Notes: generated by a model from the letters alone, not told the origin. A stretch of DNA of 64,000 nucleotides from JAAFIP01 sp043774625 (GCA_043774625.1 JAYVTG010000091.1:8687-72686); one strand, 5' to 3'. Numbered from the stretch's first letter, positions 8,111 to 16,514 are shown. A program made the numbers and translations.

Positions 8111-9490
8111 CTAGCGCAATCGTCCAGCAAGCCAGACCAGGGCCAGTACAGGCAATCCGAGGCAGGCAGTGGCGATGAAAAAGTTGCTGTAGCCAAAGCT
8201 ATCCACATACACACCAGAAAAACCTGCCAGCCATTTGGGCAACAGTAGCATCATGGAACTGAACAGGGCGTACTGCGTGGCCGAATATTGGATATTGGTC
8301 AGGCTGGACAGGTAGGCAATAAACGCGGCTGAGGCAATTCCACTGGAGAGATTGTCCGCCGAGATAACCCAGACCAAGGCCGTCACATCATGCCCGCGCG
8401 TGCCCAGCCATGCAAATAGAAGGTTGCTGGCGGCGCTCAGCACGGCACCCAGCATCAGCACCCGCATCATGCCCAGGCGCATGGACAGCACACCGCCAAT
8501 GAAGGCGCCCACCAGGGTCATGATGACACCAAACACCTTGGTCACCGCAGCCACCTCGTCCTTGGTGTAGCCCATGTCTACATAAAACGGGTTGGCCATG
8601 ATGCCCATGACGATATCGCTGATGCGGTAGGTGGCGATCAAGGCCAAAACCAGCGCTGCGTTCCAGCCGTAGCGCTTGAAGAATTCAGCAAAAGGTTCTA
8701 CCAAGGCCGTTTGCAACCATTCAGCCAGATTCCTGGCCTTGGGCAGTTCTTTGCGTAGAGGTTCTGCAGACACTAGCACGGTCAACATCCCCACCACCAT
8801 GGAGGCCGCCATCCACAAATACGCAGTTTGCCATGCGGTATGCTGGTAGCTGTTGATGTCTGCCGTCTCGGCGCGCGCTGCTATCCACAACACACCCGCA
8901 CCGGCCCAGATCATGGCCAAGCGGTAACCCGTTTGGTAGGCTGCGGCCAAAGCGGCCTGGCGCACGGTGTCTGCACTCTCAATGCGATAGGCATCCAGCG
9001 CTATGTCTTGTGTAGCCGATGCAAAAGCAACAACGAGAGCGCACCATACGACGGGCATGAGGTTGACTTTGGGATCGGTAAACGCCATGCCCACCAATCC
9101 CGCCATGATGGCCAGCTGCGACAGCAGCAACCAGCTGCGCCTGCGGCCCATCAACCGGGTCAGCAACGGAATCGGCAACCTGTCTACCAAAGGTGCCCAG
9201 CACCATTTAAAGCCATACGCCAGACCAATCCAGCTCAAATAGCCAATAGTGGCGCGGTTAATGCCGGCCTCGCGCAGCCAGAAACTCAGTGTTCCCAAAA
9301 CCAGCAGCAGTGGCAACCCGGCAGAAAAGCCCAGCGTGAGCATGCGCAGCGTTGGCAGTTCGGTATAGACCTTGAAGGTTTGCAGCCAGGTGAGCTTGGC
9401 AGGCGTGGTGGGTGCGGTGGGCGTGAGCGAGGCAGCCTGTGGATGGGCCACTGTTGCAGCCTGTGGACGGGTCTGTGCGGTATCGGTCAT
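8111..9490 (-). CDS. ampG: AmpG-family muropeptide MFS permease
   Basis: 459 residues from ATG 9488-9490; this start overlaps the waaF stop as ATGA. After a Thr/Ala/Pro-rich cytoplasmic head (about 40 residues) come about 12 membrane helices. AmpG hallmarks are GFSAGLPLLLVLGTLSFWLREAG at the first helix, IGLAYGFKWCWAPLVDR and the later AFIAYLSSLTN. AmpG imports anhydro-muropeptides from the periplasm for cell-wall recycling and for signalling to beta-lactamase regulators. Translational coupling to the LPS heptosyltransferase gene makes a small envelope operon with it, the zinc-finger gene and ilvE. Confidence 0.9.
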   Translation of the reverse strand: MTDTAQTRPQAATVAHPQAASLTPTAPTTPAKLTWLQTFKVYTELPTLRMLTLGFSAGLPLLLVLGTLSFWLREAGINRATIGYLSWIGLAYGFKWCWAPLVDRLPIPLLTRLMGRRRSWLLLSQLAIMAGLVGMAFTDPKVNLMPVVWCALVVAFASATQDIALDAYRIESADTVRQAALAAAYQTGYRLAMIWAGAGVLWIAARAETADINSYQHTAWQTAYLWMAASMVVGMLTVLVSAEPLRKELPKARNLAEWLQTALVEPFAEFFKRYGWNAALVLALIATYRISDIVMGIMANPFYVDMGYTKDEVAAVTKVFGVIMTLVGAFIGGVLSMRLGMMRVLMLGAVLSAASNLLFAWLGTRGHDVTALVWVISADNLSSGIASAAFIAYLSSLTNIQYSATQYALFSSMMLLLPKWLAGFSGVYVDSFGYSNFFIATACLGLPVLALVWLAGRLR

Positions 9491-10494
9491 GCCTGCATCA
9501 TACCGAGCACGCCGCCAGGCTGGATGTCGTTCAGGCAGCGGGTATGGCCCAGCGGGCATTCACGTTCAAAACAAGGCGCGCAGTCCAGCGGGGGCTGGTA
9601 GCTGGCATCGTTCTTGAGCCATAACACCTGTGCTTTTTGACTCAGCGGTGGCGTGTGCATCGGGCTGCTGGAGCCGAAGATGGCGACCTGGGGTACGTCC
9701 AGCGCGGCGGCTACGTGCATCAAGCCTGAGTCGTTAGTTACTATGAATTTAGTAGCTGCCAGCGCATATATGGCGCTGGCTAATGAGGTTTTCCCTGCCA
9801 AAGACTGACAATTCGGTGTTTGCGCGGCAATTTGCTCACACAGCGCCACGTCTTTGCCAGAACCGAGCAATACGACCTGCAAACCTTGTGCATTCAAACT
9901 GCGTGCCAGTTCGGCAAAGTGCGCTGCGGGCCAGCGTTTGGCGGGGCCGTATTCAGCGCCGGGAACAAAGATGGCGTACTGGCCGCGCTTCAAACTCAGT
10001 TCGTTCAGGGTAGCGTTCACAGCGGCTTCATCCACGTGCAAAATCGGTCTGTCTTGCGCCACGTTCGCGTCACCGCTAAGTGCCGAGTAAAACGGCACCA
10101 TCGGCGGGCGCTTGTCTTTGGGTGGATTTTTGAGCCTGTGGGTCAGCAAGCCAATGCGGGTTTCGCCCAGATAACCAATGCGCTCGGGTATGCCTGCCAA
10201 CAACGGCAGCAGGGCAGATTTGAGCGAATTGGGCAGCACATATGCTTTGTCAAATTGGCCTTCGATTTTTTGGGCGATAGACCGCCGCGCTTTGAGCTGT
10301 AGCCCGCCATGCGCAAATGGAAATTCAATCACCTGCGCTACGTGCGGCATGCAGCGATACACAGGAGCCACCCAGGGCAGCGCGCCTACCGTAATGCGCT
10401 CGCCGCGTGCCTGCAAACGGCGCAGCAGCGGCTCGGTCATCACCGCGTCGCCGATCCACTGCGGCGCGATGACCAGTGACTTAGTGGTGACCAC
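9487..10494 (-). CDS. waaF: ADP-heptose:LPS heptosyltransferase II
   Basis: 335 residues from GTG 10492-10494. That start gives the usual N-terminus (SLVIAPQWIGDAVMTEPLL) and overlaps the upstream zinc-finger gene by 14 bp. GT-B fold of family 9: the donor motif VTNDSGLMHVAAALDVPQVA near residues 250-270 and FGSSSPMHTPPLS are diagnostic. It adds the second L-glycero-D-manno-heptose to the LPS inner core on the cytoplasmic face of the inner membrane. The stretch just before VTNDSG (SAIYALAATKFI) is encoded by DNA matching the dispersed element, yet the spacing to the motif is normal, so here the element sequence replaces native residues rather than adding to them. Confidence 0.92.
   Translation of the reverse strand: MVTTKSLVIAPQWIGDAVMTEPLLRRLQARGERITVGALPWVAPVYRCMPHVAQVIEFPFAHGGLQLKARRSIAQKIEGQFDKAYVLPNSLKSALLPLLAGIPERIGYLGETRIGLLTHRLKNPPKDKRPPMVPFYSALSGDANVAQDRPILHVDEAAVNATLNELSLKRGQYAIFVPGAEYGPAKRWPAAHFAELARSLNAQGLQVVLLGSGKDVALCEQIAAQTPNCQSLAGKTSLASAIYALAATKFIVTNDSGLMHVAAALDVPQVAIFGSSSPMHTPPLSQKAQVLWLKNDASYQPPLDCAPCFERECPLGHTRCLNDIQPGGVLGMMQA
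9738..9784 (+). repeat. dispersed 67-bp element, copy 2 (within waaF)
   Basis: TTACTATGAATTTAGTAGCT followed by CAGCGCATATATGGCGCTGG. Antisense to waaF; gives ASAIYALAATKFIV in the standard reverse frame with no net length change in the protein. Confidence 0.75.
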
Positions 10495-10684
10495 CCACGT
10501 GCTCACCCGCCTTGAGTTGGTACTGCGTGCTGCAGTACGGACACTTGACGGTTTTGTTGTGCGACAAATCCAAAAACACACGCGGGTGCGAATTCCACAG
10601 CTGCATGCCAGCCAGTGTGTTGGGGCAGAAAATGCCGCCTTGCGGGTTCAGGTCGGTAGCTTTGAGTTCAACAGGATTGCTCAT
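10481..10684 (-). CDS. zf-CHCC zinc-finger domain protein
   Basis: 67 residues from ATG 10682-10684 (a GTG two codons earlier would overlap the ilvE stop). It has the order Cys (FCPN, about residue 20), His (SHPRVFLDL, about 33), Cys-x-x-Cys (KCPYCSTQY, about 48-51), which is the CHCC zinc finger shared with the mitochondrial complex I subunit NDUFS6. Free-standing forms occur widely in proteobacteria, often beside ilvE and LPS genes as here. A cytoplasmic zinc-binding protein; its molecular role is unknown. It lies between ilvE and waaF with overlaps on one side and 2 bp on the other. Confidence 0.85.
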   Translation of the reverse strand: MSNPVELKATDLNPQGGIFCPNTLAGMQLWNSHPRVFLDLSHNKTVKCPYCSTQYQLKAGEHVGGHH

Positions 10685-10686
10685 GA

Positions 10687-11637
10687 TCACACTTTGCTCA
10701 GCCAGGCAGCGTATTTCGGGTTGCGGCCATTGACGATGTCAAAAAACGCGGCCTGGATTTTTTCGGTAATCGGGCCACGTGAGCCCACGTAGTCGCCCTT
10801 GCCAATTTCAATACGGTCCAGTTCACGAATGGGCGTGATTTCTGCCGCCGTGCCAGAGAAGAATGCTTCGTCGGCAATGTAAATTTCGTCGCGTGTAATC
10901 GGCTTTTCCTTGATCTCGATGCCTAAGTCTTTGCAAATCGCAAACACCGTGTTACGCGTGATGCCGTTCAGAGCACCCGCGCTGGCGTCTGGCGTGTAGA
11001 CCACGCCTTTGCGCACCACAAACAGGTTCTCGCCCGCACCTTCGCTAGCAAAGCCTTGTGGGTCGAGCAAAAGGGCTTCGTCGTAGCCTTCGTCTGTCGC
11101 TTCCATATTGGCCAAAATCGAATTGGTGTAGTTGGACACCGCCTTGGCGTGGATCATGGTGATATTGACGTGATGGCGCGTGTAGCTGCTGGTCTTCACA
11201 CGGATGCCACGCTTCAAGCCCTCTTCACCCAAATACGCGCCCCAAGTCCAGGCGGCAACCATCAAATGAATGGTGTTGCCCTTGGGAGAGACGCCAAGCT
11301 TCTTGTCGCCAATCCAGGTCAGCGGGCGGATGTAGCCTGATTCGAGCTTGTTTGCGCGCACCACGGCAATTTGCGCAGCCATCACTTCGTTCTGGGTGAA
11401 CGGAATTTTCATGCGCAAAATTTTGGCACTGTTAAACAACCGCTCGGTGTGCTCTTCCAAACGGAAAATCGCCGTGCCATGGGCTGTATTGTAGGCACGC
11501 ACGCCTTCAAAAGCGCCGCAGCCGTAGTGCAGGGTGTGGGACAGCACATGGATTTTGGCATCGCGCCAATCCACCATCTCACCATCCATCCAAATTTTGC
11601 CGTCACGGTCGGACATGCTGGGAACTACGGGTGCCAT
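10687..11637 (-). CDS. ilvE: branched-chain amino acid aminotransferase
   Basis: 316 residues, fold-type IV PLP enzyme. It transfers amino groups between glutamate and the keto acids of Val, Leu and Ile in the cytoplasm. Visible are the N-terminal DGEMVDWRDAKIHVLSHTLHYG with GAFEGVRAY, the PLP lysine in IHAKAVSNYTNS (about residue 165), the EGAGENLFVV strand (about 200) and GTAAEITPIRELD near 260. Full family length. The start ATG is preceded by an AGGAGCC-type ribosome site on the minus strand. It is the first gene of a leftward run ilvE, zf-CHCC, waaF, ampG. Confidence 0.95.
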   Translation of the reverse strand: MAPVVPSMSDRDGKIWMDGEMVDWRDAKIHVLSHTLHYGCGAFEGVRAYNTAHGTAIFRLEEHTERLFNSAKILRMKIPFTQNEVMAAQIAVVRANKLESGYIRPLTWIGDKKLGVSPKGNTIHLMVAAWTWGAYLGEEGLKRGIRVKTSSYTRHHVNITMIHAKAVSNYTNSILANMEATDEGYDEALLLDPQGFASEGAGENLFVVRKGVVYTPDASAGALNGITRNTVFAICKDLGIEIKEKPITRDEIYIADEAFFSGTAAEITPIRELDRIEIGKGDYVGSRGPITEKIQAAFFDIVNGRNPKYAAWLSKV

Positions 11638-11677
11638 GCTGGCTCCTTTTATCTCTGGTTACTCGAAAATACAGATT

Positions 11678-12085
11678 TTACGCGGTCGCTTCATCCATAG
11701 ACGGTCGCCACAGTTCAAACTGCGTCAGCTTGCCGCCCATGAAGGTGCAGGTGACATGCGAGCCGCCCGTGTCGGCCCAGCGGTACACCTCGGGCTGAAT
11801 ATCTTTGGCGCTGAGTTTTTCTCCCAGGCTTTTGGTCATGGCAGTGACATGCAGCAAGGTTTTGCCTTTTTGCAGCTTGGCATTGAGCATCACCGCGCTG
11901 GCAACGTGCCCGACAGGGCGGTTCGCGGCGCGCTTCAAAATCGTCATCATGCGGCTAAAGTGCAGCAGCATCCAAAACACGATGCCTCCCGCCACCAAAG
12001 CTACGCCCTGCCAGCCAAACTTGAAGTAAGACATGGCGATAAGCAGGGCGCCTGCAGCCCAGATAAAAGAATTTTGAAACTTCAT
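11678..12085 (-). CDS. small inner-membrane protein of unknown function
   Basis: 135 residues from ATG 12083-12085; an upstream extension of 14 codons looks non-coding. Two hydrophobic segments (residues 6-40) form a hairpin in the membrane. A soluble C-terminal domain of about 95 residues then begins after the basic FSRMMTILKRAANRPVG and contains AVMLNAKLQKGKTLLHVTAM and VTCTFMGGKLTQFELWRP. I recognise it only as a hypothetical protein of the kind found in Burkholderiales. It precedes ilvE on the same strand, separated by 40 bp, so it may be the first gene of that operon. Confidence 0.6.
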   Translation of the reverse strand: MKFQNSFIWAAGALLIAMSYFKFGWQGVALVAGGIVFWMLLHFSRMMTILKRAANRPVGHVASAVMLNAKLQKGKTLLHVTAMTKSLGEKLSAKDIQPEVYRWADTGGSHVTCTFMGGKLTQFELWRPSMDEATA

Positions 12086-12177
12086 GCCTGTATTGTCGCA
12101 GGCATGTGCATACCCGGGCTGCGCCAACTACGTAGCAGTCAGGCGCAGAACGCTGTGCAATTCAGTGCACAAAAAAA

Positions 12178-12762
12178 TCAGGTTTTACCCAGTAAAGCTT
12201 CTTTGAGTTTCCAGTCCGCAGGGTTGTTGCCCAGCCATATGCGCGCCAAGGCATTAAAAAACTCGGGCTCTTTGAAAGGTTCACCCACTGGCTTGCCTCT
12301 GATACTCATAGTGGTGCCCTTTCCTGCTACAAAATCAATGGTGAAGGTGTCGCCCGTTTTCAGATTCTTGTAGTCAGAAAATACCTGACTCATCCGCATG
12401 ATGGGTGGAATCAGTTTGGAAAACTCATTCTTGGGCATATTGTCCTCGATGCCCCGCGTAAAGAGCTTGCCCAATTCGTTAGCGTCAATGTCGCGCAGCA
12501 TCGTCGCGCTAATGCGCTTGTTGCCCGAAGACGCCGGCACCTCATCGGTTGTAGCGGCCTTTTTGGTCAAATATAGGCTGGCCACATAGACTTTGAACAC
12601 AGCCTTGTAGCGAATGCCTGCGCCGTTCAGGACCAATTTTTGACCCTGCAACTCCACGCTGTCTTCCACCTTGACTCCGCTAATTTCGATGGTGGCCGCG
12701 CTCAAGGCGAAAGATAAGCCTAAACCGGAAAGCATAACCATGAACTGCTGTCGATTGAGCAT
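12178..12762 (-). CDS. periplasmic chalcone isomerase-like domain protein
   Basis: 194 residues from ATG 12760-12762, with a signal peptide ending near LSFALSAATIE. The mature part begins IEISGVKVEDSVELQGQKLVLNGAGIRYKAVFKVYVASLYL, typical of the chalcone_isomerase_like family of exported bacterial proteins. These do not carry the plant isomerase active site, and their role is unknown although the fold binds fatty-acid-like ligands in relatives. The C-terminus PEFFNALARIWLGNNPADWKLKEALLG is also family-typical. It is a single gene with an AT-rich upstream stretch (12763-12830), separated by 92 bp from the next gene. Confidence 0.85.
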   Translation of the reverse strand: MLNRQQFMVMLSGLGLSFALSAATIEISGVKVEDSVELQGQKLVLNGAGIRYKAVFKVYVASLYLTKKAATTDEVPASSGNKRISATMLRDIDANELGKLFTRGIEDNMPKNEFSKLIPPIMRMSQVFSDYKNLKTGDTFTIDFVAGKGTTMSIRGKPVGEPFKEPEFFNALARIWLGNNPADWKLKEALLGKT

Positions 12763-13076
12763 GACATCTCCAAATAAGAACGATCGTTCATAAGTGCGAA
12801 TATTTACCCAGTGTGCGCTGTCAGTTTCTTGCACGCATTAGGGGTTACGCGCATCAACTTGGTATAAACTGTTTCCATGTTTAGCCAAAAAGCAAATTCC
12901 GTTTGCATGTCTCACACAGGCGCTGGCCGCCAGGGAGCTTGGCTTTGGCGTACGCCAGCCTGACGTTTGTTGACCTGCGGCCACGCCGCACCCGCTTGTG
13001 ACACGGCTTGACGCCGTCTCCTCCCAACCCCAACACCGGGCTGCAGCTAGCAGCCACCCACCGATAGGGCGCCCAC
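12763..13076. other. intergenic region upstream of trpE
   Basis: 314 bp between divergent genes. The right half is GC-rich with short palindromes such as GGCGTACGCC near 12947, but I see no Trp-codon leader peptide followed by an attenuator hairpin and T-tract. An open frame on the minus strand here (12881-13099) lacks coding character. No convincing promoter could be fixed by eye. Confidence 0.5.
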
Positions 13077-14579
13077 ATGATCACCGAACTTGAATTCAAA
13101 AGCCTGCGAGACGCTGGCTATAACCGCATACCCCTGGTGGCAGAAGCCTTTGCCGACCTGGAAACCCCGCTGTCTTTGTACCTGAAGCTGGCGCACGGCA
13201 CACAGCAGGGCAAGTACAGCTTTTTGCTGGAATCCGTGGTGGGCGGTGAGCGTTTTGGTCGTTACAGTTTTATCGGCTTGCCTGCGCGCACCGTGCTGCG
13301 TGCCAGTGGCTTTGGGGTGAATGCCAAAACCGAGGTATTGACCGATGGCGTTTTGCTGGAAACCTTGCCCGGCAATCCGCTGGATGCGATTGAAAAATTC
13401 CAGTCCCGCTTCAAGGTCGCCCTGCGCCCCGGCCTGCCGCGTTTTTGCGGTGGCTTGGCGGGCTACTTTGGTTACGACACGGTGCGCTATATCGAGAAAA
13501 AGCTGGAGAAATCTTGCCCGCCCGACACGCTGGGCTGTCCCGACATCATGCTGCTGCTGTGCGAGGAATTGGCGGTCATCGACAACCTGTCGGGCAAGCT
13601 GTATCTCATCGTGTACGCCAACCCGCTTGAGACTGAAGCGTATGCTAAAGCAAAAAAACGCCTGCGCGAGCTGAAAGACCAGTTGCGCTACAGCGTGACG
13701 GCCCCCGTGGTGAAGCAGTCGCAAGACTACCCGGTGGAACGCGAATTTGCCAAGGCGGATTATGTGAAGGCGGTTGAAAAGTCCAAAGAGCTGATCGCAG
13801 GCGGCGACTTTATGCAGGTGCAAATTGGCCAGCGCCTGAAGAAGCGATTTACCGAGTCACCCCTGTCGCTGTACCGCGCCGTCAGGTCATTGAACCCGTC
13901 GCCTTATATGTACTACTACAACATGGGCGATTTTCATATCGTTGGTGCGAGTCCCGAGATTTTGGTGCGGCAAGAAAGCACGCCCACAGGAGAGCAAAAA
14001 ATCACCATCCGCCCGCTGGCTGGCACGCGCCCGCGTGCAGCCACACCCGAGGCAGACAAAGCGACCGAGGTGGAACTGATCAACGACCCCAAGGAACGCG
14101 CCGAACACGTGATGCTGATTGACCTGGCGCGCAACGACATTGGCCGCATTGCCAAAACCGGCAGCGTCAAAGTGACCGAGGCCTTTGCCGTAGAACGCTA
14201 CAGCCACGTGATGCATATCGTGAGCAATGTGGAAGGTATTTTGAAAGACGGCATGACGTCGATGGACGTGCTGAAAGCCACTTTTCCCGCAGGCACGCTC
14301 ACAGGAGCGCCCAAGGTGCATGCGATGGAAATCATCGACCAACTGGAGCCCACCAAACGCGGCATTTACGGCGGTGCCTGCGGGTATTTGAGCTTTGCGG
14401 GCGACATGGACGTGGCGATTGCCATTCGCACCGGCATTGTGAAAGACGGCATGCTGTATGTGCAGGCGGCAGCGGGCGTGGTTGCCGACAGCGTGCCTGA
14501 GCTGGAGTGGAAAGAGACCGAGCACAAGGCCCGTGCTTTGTTGCGTGCTTCTGAGTTGGTAGAGGAGGGGTTGGAATGA
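13077..14579 (+). CDS. trpE: anthranilate synthase component I
   Basis: A 500-residue chorismate-binding enzyme. It converts chorismate plus ammonia (from TrpG) to anthranilate, the first step of tryptophan synthesis. The N-terminal domain carries LLESVVGGERFGRYSFIG with the feedback-inhibition region. The catalytic core shows GGDFMQVQIGQRL, PSPYMYYYNMGDFHIVGASPE, IRPLAGTRPR, DLARNDIGRIA and FPAGTLTGAPKVHAMEII. Normal length. Its stop overlaps the ATG of the inserted GxxExxY gene (ATGA at 14576-14579), so that foreign gene is translationally coupled to it, and trpG now begins 520 bp downstream instead of immediately after. Confidence 0.97.
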   Translation: MITELEFKSLRDAGYNRIPLVAEAFADLETPLSLYLKLAHGTQQGKYSFLLESVVGGERFGRYSFIGLPARTVLRASGFGVNAKTEVLTDGVLLETLPGNPLDAIEKFQSRFKVALRPGLPRFCGGLAGYFGYDTVRYIEKKLEKSCPPDTLGCPDIMLLLCEELAVIDNLSGKLYLIVYANPLETEAYAKAKKRLRELKDQLRYSVTAPVVKQSQDYPVEREFAKADYVKAVEKSKELIAGGDFMQVQIGQRLKKRFTESPLSLYRAVRSLNPSPYMYYYNMGDFHIVGASPEILVRQESTPTGEQKITIRPLAGTRPRAATPEADKATEVELINDPKERAEHVMLIDLARNDIGRIAKTGSVKVTEAFAVERYSHVMHIVSNVEGILKDGMTSMDVLKATFPAGTLTGAPKVHAMEIIDQLEPTKRGIYGGACGYLSFAGDMDVAIAIRTGIVKDGMLYVQAAAGVVADSVPELEWKETEHKARALLRASELVEEGLE

Positions 14580-15022
14580 ATACTTTTTTGAACGCGAAAG
14601 ACGCGAAAGTTGCGCGAAATTCACAAAATGAAAACCAAAATTTTGAGAATGATTTTTCCAGTGACATCATTGGTGCTGCTATAGAAGTGCAACGCGTGTT
14701 GGGGACTGGTTTGCTTGAAAGTGCTTATTGCGCGGCATTGGAGATTGAATTTGCAGAGCTAGAGCTGGGTTTTGCGCGAGAGGTGCCTATTGAGGCGTTT
14801 TACAAAAGCAAGTCTTTGGGAGTAGGTTTTCGTGCCGACTTTATTGTGGAAAACAGCGTCATCGTCGAAGTAAAGGCTTTGTCCACATTGCTAGATAGCC
14901 ACCGTGCGCAATTATTGTCTTACCTGCGCACAAGCGGTTTACCACTGGGGCTGTTAATTAATTTTCACGAATTCCCATTGACCAAATCCATCAAACGCTT
15001 AGTCAACCACGCACCAAATTAA
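14576..15022 (+). CDS. GxxExxY family protein (PD-(D/E)XK-like), gene cassette inserted in trp cluster
   Basis: 148 residues. The signature GTGLLESAYCAAL (GxxExxY) is at about residues 42-54, followed by REVPIEAFYKSKSLGVGFRADFIVENSVIVEVKAL. There the D and E-V-K resemble the PD-(D/E)XK nuclease core of the family (PDDEXK_3). Function is not established. The first residues (LNAKDAKVARNSQ) are read through the left 34-bp inverted repeat, and the right repeat lies 18 bp after the stop, so the gene and its borders behave as one cassette. It is AT-richer than trpE and trpG. Similar KDAK-type N-termini are common in this family, so cassettes with coding repeats may be general. Confidence 0.85.
   Translation: MNTFLNAKDAKVARNSQNENQNFENDFSSDIIGAAIEVQRVLGTGLLESAYCAALEIEFAELELGFAREVPIEAFYKSKSLGVGFRADFIVENSVIVEVKALSTLLDSHRAQLLSYLRTSGLPLGLLINFHEFPLTKSIKRLVNHAPN
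14585..14618 (+). repeat. cassette inverted repeat, left arm
   Basis: 34 bp beginning TTTTTGAACGCGAAAGACGC, identical to the reverse complement of 15041-15074. It is coding for the N-terminus of the GxxExxY protein. Confidence 0.95.
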
Positions 15023-15040
15023 TCATCTTCTTTTGCGACT

Positions 15041-15074
15041 TTCGCGCAACTTTCGCGTCTTTCGCGTTCAAAAA
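15041..15074 (-). repeat. cassette inverted repeat, right arm
   Basis: 34 bp ending CGTCTTTCGCGTTCAAAAA on the plus strand. An exact inverted match of the left arm. Non-coding, 26 bp before trpG. Confidence 0.95.
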
Positions 15075-15099
15075 TCCCCTCCCCAAGGACACCCACCCC

Positions 15100-15678
15100 A
15101 TGAAACTCCTAATGATCGACAACTACGATAGTTTCACCTACAACATCGTCCAATACTTTGGCGAGCTGGGCGCAGACGTAACGGTCGTGCGCAACGATGA
15201 AGTCACCGTGGACGAACTGGACCAACAATTCAAGGCAGGCGGCTTTGAGCGCCTGTGCATCTCCCCCGGCCCGTGCTCGCCCAACGAAGCGGGTATTTCT
15301 GTTGCCGCCATCCGGCATTTCGCTGGCAAATTGCCCATCCTGGGCGTATGTTTAGGCCACCAGGCCATTGGCGCGGCTCTGGGCGGCAAGATTGTGCGGG
15401 CGCAGCAACTCATGCACGGCAAAACATCGGTGATCAGCACCACGCAAGAGGGTGTTTTCAAGGACTTGCCTAAGCAGTTCACCGTCAATCGCTACCATTC
15501 GCTGGCGATTGAACGCGCGTCGTGCCCCAGCGAACTAGCGATTACCGCGCAAACCGATGACGGCGAGATCATGGGCGTGAAGCACACAACCCTGGACATG
15601 GAAGGCGTGCAGTTTCACCCCGAGAGCATTTTGACCGAGCATGGGCACGCGATGTTGAAGAATTTTTTGACGCGGTAG
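15100..15678 (+). CDS. trpG: anthranilate synthase component II (glutamine amidotransferase)
   Basis: 192 residues, class I amidotransferase. It releases ammonia from glutamine for TrpE. The catalytic cysteine is in LGVCLGHQAIG (about residue 84) and the His/Glu pair in VQFHPESILTEHG (about 170-172). The N-terminus MIDNYDSFTYNIVQYFGELG is typical of TrpG/PabA. Because it lies beside trpE, TrpG is preferred, but in many betaproteobacteria the same protein also serves p-aminobenzoate synthesis. An AAGGACACCCACCCC leader precedes the ATG, just downstream of the cassette end, so its original ribosome site probably survived the insertion. Confidence 0.95.
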   Translation: MKLLMIDNYDSFTYNIVQYFGELGADVTVVRNDEVTVDELDQQFKAGGFERLCISPGPCSPNEAGISVAAIRHFAGKLPILGVCLGHQAIGAALGGKIVRAQQLMHGKTSVISTTQEGVFKDLPKQFTVNRYHSLAIERASCPSELAITAQTDDGEIMGVKHTTLDMEGVQFHPESILTEHGHAMLKNFLTR

Positions 15679-15690
15679 CGTGCAACGCGT

Positions 15691-15757
15691 ACTATTAAAT
15701 TCATAGCTGCTCGCGCATATTCTACGCTGGCTACCGGCATATTTACCTATAAAAATA
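15691..15757 (+). repeat. dispersed 67-bp element, copy 3 (trpG-lysE intergenic)
   Basis: A complete copy: ACTATTAAATTCATAGCTGC, TCGCGCATATTCTACGCTGG, CTACCGGCATATTTACCTAT, AAAAATA. It fills the gap between trpG and lysE. Confidence 0.9.
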
Positions 15758-15775
15758 CGTTCAAGGAGCATGGAT

Positions 15776-16453
15776 ATGGCAGATTTTGGCATTCTCAACC
15801 TGCCACTTTTCGTATTGGCAGGCTGGGTGCTGAACCTGACGCCCGGGCCAGACGTGTTCTACATGCTGACCCATGCACTCAAAAGCGGTTGGCGCGCGGG
15901 CGCGGCGGCGGTGGCGGGCATTTGCGCAGGCTGCCTGGTGCATGTGACGGCTGGTACGGTGGGCTTAAGTGCGCTGATTGCAGCGTCGGCCACCGCGTTT
16001 ACGGTGCTCAAGTGGGTGGGTGCGGCGTATCTGGTCTATGTGGGTTTCAAGATGCTCACGTCCAAAGCCAACCCGAACGCTATACAAATAGTAGCTGCTC
16101 GCGCATATCCAGCGCTGGCAAACCGTGGTTTTTCTTACCCAAAGGTGTTTTTGCAAGGTTTTTGGACGAATGTACTCAACCCCAAGGTGGCGCTGTTCTT
16201 TTTGGCCTTCTTGCCGCAATTCATCAGCCCTGCAGCCGCCCATCCGTCGCTGGTTTTCTTGTTTCTGGGTGTGCTGTTTATCGTCAATTCCATTCCCATC
16301 GGCATGGGCTACGTGCTGCTGGCCGTGTGGCTGAGCCAGCGTGCAGGCGTGCAGCGCGGCCTGGGCAACTTTACCCTGTGGCTGGAACGTGTGGCGGGAG
16401 CGGTGTTTATAGCGTTTGGCGTCAAGCTGGCGCTGTCTGAAACCTCGCGCTAG
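15776..16453 (+). CDS. LysE/RhtB family amino-acid exporter
   Basis: 225 residues from ATG 15776. An AAGGAG at 15763-15768 has ideal spacing to this codon, whereas the ATG at 15770 is too close. Six membrane helices; the family motif NLTPGPDVFYMLTHALKSGWRAG is at residues 15-38 and FLQGFWTNVLNPKVALFFLAFLPQF about 125-150. It exports amino acids or related compounds across the inner membrane. A forward copy of the dispersed element adds AIQIVAARAYPALAN in the cytoplasmic loop between helix 3 and the NPK region. Position inside the trp cluster suggests export of tryptophan or a precursor, but this is only contextual. Confidence 0.88.
   Translation: MADFGILNLPLFVLAGWVLNLTPGPDVFYMLTHALKSGWRAGAAAVAGICAGCLVHVTAGTVGLSALIAASATAFTVLKWVGAAYLVYVGFKMLTSKANPNAIQIVAARAYPALANRGFSYPKVFLQGFWTNVLNPKVALFFLAFLPQFISPAAAHPSLVFLFLGVLFIVNSIPIGMGYVLLAVWLSQRAGVQRGLGNFTLWLERVAGAVFIAFGVKLALSETSR
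16079..16138 (+). repeat. dispersed 67-bp element, copy 4 (within lysE)
   Basis: GCTATACAAATAGTAGCTGC, TCGCGCATATCCAGCGCTGG. Sense orientation; encodes AIQIVAARAYPALAN. Confidence 0.88.
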
Positions 16454-16514
16454 GCGCTGCCACACGTCTCGCGCTGTACCCTGCACCCACACCGCTACGA
16501 GGCACAATAGACCC

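Larger units (their letters stand above)
14585..15074 (+). mobile_element. 490-bp GxxExxY cassette bounded by perfect 34-bp inverted repeats
   Basis: The left end 14585-14618 and right end 15041-15074 are exact reverse complements. Pairing extends imperfectly for about ten more bases inward. No transposase is encoded. It sits exactly at the trpE stop codon, leaving trpE and trpG intact. The repeats contain internal iterations of ACGCGAAAG. The mobilising mechanism is unknown. Confidence 0.75.

Noticed and set aside
12157..12178. Hairpin TGTGCA-ATTCAG-TGCACA beside an A-run
   Set aside because: For either transcription direction the T-run is on the wrong side of the stem, so it is not a terminator.
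12881..13099. Leader peptide/attenuator upstream of trpE
   Set aside because: No frame with clustered Trp codons and no hairpin plus T-run was found; the minus-strand open frame there does not look coding.
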